Program-made: the position numbers and the translations under genes
Notes under the pieces: model-generated
What the model was told of the DNA's origin: nothing
Databases searched by the model: none
What the model saw: only the letters and a program-made list of their open reading frames with translations
Assembly (NCBI GenBank): GCA_004565275.1
Contig: SDOX01000017.1
Coordinates: forward strand, 935-36,897
Length of the DNA stretch: 35,963 bases
DNA from: Nannochloropsis salina CCMP1776
Lineage: Eukaryota; Sar; Eustigmatophyceae; Eustigmatales; Monodopsidaceae
Direction: 5' to 3'
Shown: one piece after another, positions 30,553 to 35,963 of the stretch
Numbering within the stretch: position 1 is the stretch's first letter
Layout of the letters: each line of letters opens with the position of its first letter

Positions 30553-32554
30553 CTACATGTGAGCCTTTGACTTAAGGTGATCGTCAATGAGCTTCCACAA
30601 GACCGAGAAGACGAGCCCTTGCAAGCCTGCGGGCGAGGGAAGGGGCGGAGGGGCGGGAGGGAGGGCAGGAGAGAGGGCGGGAGGGAGGGCAGGAGGGAGG
30701 GTGGGAGGGAGAGAGAGTGAGGGAGAAAGGACGAGAGGACAGGAGGGAGGGAGGGAAGACGCACCGTTGGCGAAGATTTTGGTGCTCAGCCCTCGACCAA
30801 AGAGACCGACGAGGCCGTCGGCGGCGATGATGCGACGGACCGCGTCTGGGTAAGCGATGTGCTCGCTGTTCGCCTGCTTGTAGACCTGAGGGAGAGGGAG
30901 GGAGGATGGGAGGGAGGGCGGGAGAGAGGGAGGGTGGGAGGGCGGAGCGGTCAGGGCGCGGGCCGGGCTTGCCCCCTGGTACGCATGGGCTAAGGCCACA
31001 TCCAAATTGTTGGCTTTCAAGTTCGATTCAAATTCGATTCAAATCCAATTCAAATCCGATTCAAATTCAATTCAATTTGGATCCCCATTCCATTCATTTT
31101 CCAAACCTCCCGAGAGCGTCCCGCCACAAGACATGGGCCCCCCCTTCTCCGCGCCATGGCCCCTCCCTCCGCGCCGTTCCCGCCTGTCTTTCCTCTTGCC
31201 TGCGTCCCTCCTTCCCTCCCGACCACTCTCCCTATCCCTCCCTCCCTCCCTCCCTCTCCCCTTCCCTCGCTTCCCTTTTCCCTCCCCAACACCTCCTACC
31301 CGCCCTCCCTCCCTCCCTCCCTCCCTCCCTCCTTGCTTCCCACCTTCACGACCCGGACGCTGTTGGAGACCGTGTCTGAGATTGCCGAGGAAGAGAAACC
31401 GATCAAAGCGTTGCGGCACAGCTTCATCTTGAAGTCGTCCGTTTTGGGCAGGTTCTCCTGCAAATAGTTGTAGGTGGCGAACCAGGGGTAGTGCCCCAAA
31501 AGATTCGCGGCGAACGCGGCCAAGGCCCCGTGGTACATGACGCCAGGACCGTGGGTCTGCGGGGCGTTTGAAATTTTGAAATTTTGAAAGCGAGGCGCGT
31601 TGACAAACTTGAATGTTCAGAAGGTCGTCACGTGCCTCGGGAAGGGAGGAGGGCGCTCGCGAATGGTGGAGAGGAAGAGAGAAGCACCTACCTTCATCTT
31701 TGCCATGAGCACTTTGAATCCGTCCTTCCCCTCCACCTGCTTGATCGTCTTTAAGGTGTCGACAGGCATGAGAAAGATGCGCCACGAGGCGGCAGTGGCG
31801 GAGGCCGCCGCGGTTTTGACGAGCACGGGCAAGTCCTGACAGGAAGGAGGGAGGGAGGGAGGATAGGAGGGAGGGAGGGAGGGAAGGAATGCGAGGTCAG
31901 GGAGTCGACGAGGCCAGTGCCGTCCAAGGCCTTGAAGGTCCCCCAAACTACCCAAGTGGACCCCCCCCCCTCCCGAGAGAAACTCGGACCCCCAACCCCC
32001 CCTTTTCCCCCGAGACGCTCGCACCTTTGTCTCGTCGAAGGAATCCAGCAGGGTAATGACGCCGGCATTGGCCGCCGTGTCGCCGAATCGGGAGGCCGGG
32101 CCCTGGACCAGGGCAGGGAGCAGTCCCTGGTAGAAGCGGGGAATGCCGCCGTCCGCGTACAACGTCTTGAGCGCCACGCGCATGGTCGTGCCCTGAGGGG
32201 GGGAGGGTGGGGGGGAGGGAAGGAAGGAGGGGTGTGTGGACGTGGCTTTCCTATGCTGCCGTTTCCTTCTCGGGTCCAGATCGCCTCATGACTGTATCCC
32301 TCCTGGCACCACCTATGAACCCGCCCGGTCCGCGAGTGCAAAGTTAGAGGTAAATGCAAACGTACATTGCGATATTGGTAGTTGACGGTTGTTCTCAGCC
32401 ACATGAGTGCGCCCACGTTGATGCCCATGGCGGCAGCCCCTGAAATGCCACCCCCAAGAGCGCGCATGGCCGATTTTTTCAAAATCTCTCCCACGTTAGG
32501 CTTCGGCTTCTCCATGCTGGAAGGTGAAGGGGAGGAAGGAGCAGCAGCGGCCAT
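30553..32554 (-). CDS. Mitochondrial carrier family protein
   Basis: Six exons, 32554-32366, 32192-32025, 31835-31692, 31556-31344, 30885-30765 and 30626-30553, join with consistent phase and encode 302 residues, the normal length of the family. Carriers have three repeats of two membrane helices and exchange metabolites across the inner mitochondrial membrane. The second repeat keeps the signature MPVDTLKTIKQVEG (PxDxxK). The first repeat has NVGALMWLRTTVNYQYRN and the third SDTVSNSVRVVKVYKQA in place of the canonical PxD, so these two signatures are degenerate. Amphipathic segments such as GGIPRFYQGLLPALVQGPASR and GLVGLFGRGLSTK match the matrix-helix pattern GxxxxxG. The substrate cannot be read from the sequence. 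Introns carry CCCT units on the coding strand and, in the fourth, an 11 bp ATTCAA-type repeat. No cleavable presequence is apparent, as is usual for carriers. Confidence 0.85.
31018..31078. repeat. Imperfect 11 bp tandem repeat in a carrier-gene intron
   Basis: About five units of the form ATTCGATTCAA / ATCCAATTCAA lie in the intron 30886-31343. The tract is strikingly AT-rich inside a GC-rich intron and is surrounded by CCCT/GGGA repeats. Confidence 0.8.
31224..31335. repeat. CCCT-rich tracts near the donor of the carrier-gene fourth exon
   Basis: Two blocks of CCCT units on the plus strand (about 31224-31260 and 31302-31332) lie in the intron 30886-31343. Here the gene is on the minus strand, so the sense strand is GGGA-rich near the donor. 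This is an exception to the usual pyrimidine bias of the introns in this window. Confidence 0.7.
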
Positions 32555-33652
32555 GGTACAACGGAAAGAAGGAGGGTGTACTGTACATATGAAGAGGAGA
32601 TGGAGTTAGAGGGGGGCGGGAGCCAATGGACAGCACCCTCCGAAGGCCAACCCCGTGCGCGTATAACGCTGGAGTCAACGATCCTGGCGGCTGCGTGTGA
32701 GAAGCTGTGCCTTTTTCTCAGCATAATGCGTCGCAATGACCACCGTTTGGTCCAGGTACTCAGTCCTAAACACTATCTCCTAGGCGGGGAGGGGGGTAGG
32801 CATCGGCCGCAACGTCGATATGGCGCTGTGACGAGTACACGGGCCAAAAACCGTCCCGCGAACGAATGAGAAGGGTTTTCTTGACGGTACAGGAGGTGGG
32901 GTGAAAATCCATGCACATAATGTCGACCAGCATCAATAAAATCACAGTTAAACCCCAGGGCTTCTCTCAGTCTCAGCCGTCTCCTCGCTCCACTGCAAGT
33001 TAGGGCCGTACCGGTCAAGACAAAAGGGTCCCAGAACACAGGACACACCCGTCAACGGACGATAAAAAAGGTGGCAGGAATGTAGGTATGGCGTACTCCA
33101 AAGGCGTGGGGCTTCGTGGGCGGGATCGTGGCCGTGCTTCCGTCTTTTACCGTTACCTCGCAGAAGGCCATTGCCGAACATGGAATTAATCCCTTGGCGA
33201 GAGACCTGAAAATATCCCAAAAGCGACAAGGGGAAACGAGCGAGACGTGGCCTCGCCCTGGAGGAGAGCTATGCCGCAAGGGTGTGGTGGCCGCGTGTGT
33301 CTTCTTTGGATGGAGTCTTTGGTGCGTTGTGTCAGCATAGTTTGTGCGGGGCATGGTTTATTTTTTGACAAGTATCTTGCCGCACGGGAAGACTTCTTGT
33401 GCAATATGTACCAGGACAAATATCATCCTCGAAATGGGAGCCCGGTGAAACTTCCCAGCGCGCATCGCACCGTGATTTGGGACAAGGACGCGTGACGCTC
33501 CTTATATCATGAGGTCAAACGCTAAAATATGGTGCACATGCATGGATTTTATGCCTCCTCTGCACCACTCCGGACCCCCCCATCTTCCTACCTCCATCTC
33601 CATCCCTCCCCCTTGTACCCTTCGTCCCTTTTTCAACTTTTAAGGCCCAACA
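32555..33652. other. Divergent intergenic gap between carrier gene and IPI1
   Basis: About 1.1 kb lies between two start codons and should hold both promoters. Short overlapping open frames around 33050-33500 show no family features. Pyrimidine-rich sequence at 33545-33640 lies just before the IPI1 start and may be its leader. No RNA gene is recognised. Confidence 0.4.
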
Positions 33653-35963
33653 ATGGGGCTCAAACGTCCTGGTCCCCTGGCGGGTGCCGGTGGAAAGCAT
33701 GACTTCAAAAAACGTAAAGCCCGTGTGGGAAAAAAAGCAGTCAAGCCTGCGAATGTGACAAAAATCAACCTCAAATCGCAAAAACTCTTCATGCCGTCGC
33801 AACGTTTGGGACCCTTGCCTTCCCATGCTCCCTCCACGTCCGTCGTGGGACAGACACCGACTTCCGCCACGGGCAAAACCTTGTCAGAGCTCCTTCACCA
33901 ATGCCGCCACCACCATCCCAGTACCCGCGCCACGGCCATGCAAGGCGTACGCGAACTCGCACTTGCCTTCCCCCATGCCGCCCTCCAGGATGTAAGCCTC
34001 TGTTTGGACGCGGCCTTGGAGCTTCTGCTCGATCCAGAGCAGGAAGTACGGAGGGCGGCTTTGGTTTGTCTACGCATCCTCTTTCGGCTCCCGGCCCATC
34101 TCCGGGGAAAGGAGGACGTGGAGGAGGAAGGAGGCGGGGGCCGCGGACAAAGGCACCGAGAAGGTGGGCCAGGGCCGTCCGCCCTTCCATTCCTGTCCTT
34201 CGTTCCCGTCTTGGCGTCGTACGCCTGCAGTGTCTTGACGCACTTGGATCAACGCGTGCGGAAGGACGGGCTCCTCTTCCTCGACCTCCTCGTCTCCTCC
34301 CTCGGCACCAGCCTCCGGCCCTGGGTGGGAGAGATCTTGCCTACCTTGGTCTCGGTCTTGGAACGCCCCCCTGTTTCCAGCAGGCGGAAGGCGGTCAGGC
34401 TGGCGGGGGCCGGGGGAGGGAGGGCGGGAGGGAGGGCGGGAGGGAGGGCGGGAGGGAGGAAAACGAACCAGGTGAAGACGCTGGTGTCGGAAATGTGGTA
34501 CTCGAAACTGAGCGTCCTCGAGACGGTGCTGGGATTGGTCCGTCTATTGGAGCCTATCTCCTCCACACACAGCGCAGGGGCGCCCAGGGGGAAGGCGAGG
34601 GGGAGGGGAAGGGAGGAAGGGGGGAAGAAGGGGGAGGGGGAGGAGGAGGAGGAGGAGGAGGGGGAGAAGGAGAGGGGGAGGGAGGAAGTGGTCGTCGACT
34701 TGGAGCTTCAGCCCAACCTCCTCCTTGTAAGAGGCACGGCGGGGGGGCGGAGTGGGAGGGCGGGAAGGAAGGCGGGAGGGAGGGCGGGAGGGAGGAAAGG
34801 GCTCTCCAGGACGTTTTGAAGAAGGTGGAGGGCTACGTGGTGGAGATCGCAAGCAGCCATGCGAAGCCTCTGAGGACAGTGGCGGGTGCGTCGCGGGAGG
34901 GGGAGGAGGAGGGAGGGCAGCGGGAGATGGAAGTGGAGGGAGGGGCCGTGTGGGAGGTGCTGTCGGCGGCGACGGAACTGGCCCTGGCGGCCTCCGAGAG
35001 GAGACGGAGGCCGGAGGGGAAAGGGAGGAAGGAGGGAGGGAGGGAGGGTGGGAGGGAGGGAGGGGGGAGGGCGTTGGATCTCGCCCTCCTGGGCCTCTTC
35101 CCCGTACGAATGACGGGCGGGCACTCCGCCCGCATCAGCAAGCACCCAACGGGCTGGGCGCGAAGGGGGAGGGCAGACGGCCCGCGAAGTCAGGAAGGGG
35201 AGGGCGGGGAGGAAGGAGGGGAGGGCGGGGAGGAAGGAGGGGAGGGCGGGGAGGAGGGCGGGGGGACCACAGGCTCTCGCTTCTCGCCCAGAGGGCTCAA
35301 TCTGGCTCTGGCGGAGGTGCTGCTCGTGGGCGCCCCCCAACCCCTCCTCTCCCTCCCGGCCTCTCCCGCCTTCCTCTGGCTCTCTCGGCTGCTGGAGGAG
35401 GAGGTGGAGGAGGAGAGCAGCACCCTGCCCTCCCAGGAGGGCCTCCGCCTCCTCCACCTCCTGCGCCTCCTCCTCCTCCCCCTCCTCAAAGCGCAGGACG
35501 GTCGGTTGGAAGGGCCGGCAGAGAAGCTTCTAGAAGGCTTGGAGGGCTGCCTGCGGCGCTGGCCACTCTCCGCCCCGCCCGCGCAAGCCGCCGTCCGCCT
35601 CCTCTGCGCCCTCCTCCCCTACCGGAATCCGGTAACGGCCAGCCGTTGGGTCCGCCACTCGGCAACGGCCCACGTAACGGCTGCCTGGGCAGTCCTCGCC
35701 GACGCCCCTGGACCGGAGGGCGATGACGTGGCCACCAGCAGGTCGGAGGTGATGGAAACGGCCTTGGTGCTGCTGAACACCATCCGGGAAGAGGCGGTGG
35801 TGGTAGGGGAAGGGGAAGGAGGGAAGCAGGCATGGAGGGAGGGGGAGGGAGGGATGGAGGGAGGGGGGGAGGACGGCCTCGCCTGGCTCCCTGCCTTCCT
35901 TGCGCCCCTCCTTCATCCCCGCGCCCTCGCTCCTCTCCCCTCCTTCTCCAACTGCGGCGTGGA
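33653..35963 (+). CDS. IPI1: IPI1/TEX10-like pre-rRNA processing protein, 5' part
   Basis: Exons 33653-34726 and 34810 to the window edge join in phase 0, giving about 742 residues before the window ends. IPI1 (TEX10 in animals) is an ARM/HEAT-repeat subunit of the Rix1 complex, needed for ITS2 processing and release of 60S pre-ribosomes in the nucleus. The N-terminus has the family signature KHDFKKRKARVGKKAVKPANVT followed by a segment ending in LKSQKLFMP, then ARM-like helices (LSELLHQCRHHHPSTRATAM; PEQEVRRAALVCLRILFRL; LDQRVRKDGLLFLDLLVSS). Low-complexity Gly-Arg-Ala and Glu-rich inserts occur near 34410-34460 and 34590-34685. The second exon is Leu-rich with further likely helical repeats (RLLHLLRLLLLPLLKAQDG). 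The donor at 34727 is GTAAGAGG. The protein is incomplete at the right edge. Confidence 0.85.
34418..34459 (+). repeat. GGGAGGGAGGGC repeat coding for Gly-Arg-Ala in IPI1
   Basis: Units of 12 bp are read as GGRA tandem peptides. A closely similar GGGCGGGAGGGA sequence makes up most of the adjoining intron 34727-34809. Similar GGGGAGGGCGGGGAGGAAGGA units recur at about 35208-35260 in the second exon. Confidence 0.8.

Noticed and set aside
1-35963. Transposons, LTR-type or virus-like elements
   Set aside because: No integrase, reverse transcriptase, transposase, capsid motif or long terminal repeat was noticed; the repeats are simple or short tandem types.

Overview
The window looks like nuclear DNA of a eukaryotic alga, most likely a eustigmatophyte such as Nannochloropsis/Microchloropsis. 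This is inferred from compact GC-rich genes, GT-AG introns packed with CCCT/GGGA repeats, Gly-Arg-Glu-Gly and Pro-Ser-Leu-Pro-Pro low-complexity inserts in proteins, and the gene set. No virus-like element, transposon, CRISPR array or bacterial operon was seen.

Layout from left to right: (1) the 5' part of an unrecognised six-exon gene on the minus strand (1-1383). (2) A PX-domain, sorting-nexin-like gene on plus (2404-5528), whose third intron in my model carries a 3 x 69 bp tandem repeat. (3) A single-exon GT4 trehalose synthase/phosphorylase gene on plus (6291-9062). (4) A single-exon HBS1 ribosome-rescue GTPase gene on minus (9480-11879). (5) A three-exon gene on minus (13183-14821) that joins a complete glutathione S-transferase to a HINT-type histidine-triad domain in one frame. 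(6) Two tandem SOS1-type Na+/H+ antiporter genes on plus (15872-21412 and 22622-28335). (7) A small twin CX9C protein gene on minus (28362-28706). (8) A tRNA-Leu(CAA) gene on plus (29739-29819). (9) A six-exon mitochondrial-carrier gene on minus (30553-32554). (10) The 5' part of IPI1/TEX10, a 60S-ribosome biogenesis factor, on plus (33653 to the window end).

The genes do not form one pathway. Themes that recur are ion and osmotic homeostasis (two SOS1 antiporters and a trehalose enzyme), ribosome quality and assembly (HBS1, IPI1) and mitochondrial functions (carrier, CX9C protein). Three gene pairs are divergent, separated by about 1.0-1.1 kb, and probably have their promoters in those gaps: unknown/PX, GST-HIT/SOS1a and carrier/IPI1.

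The observations most worth following are the GST-HIT fusion, the mosaic of identical blocks between the SOS1 copies, the two places where the second SOS1 copy changes frame relative to the first (one of which a different acceptor would bypass), and the strand bias of the CCCT/GGGA repeats between introns and exons. All exon borders come from reading splice signals and frame by eye.
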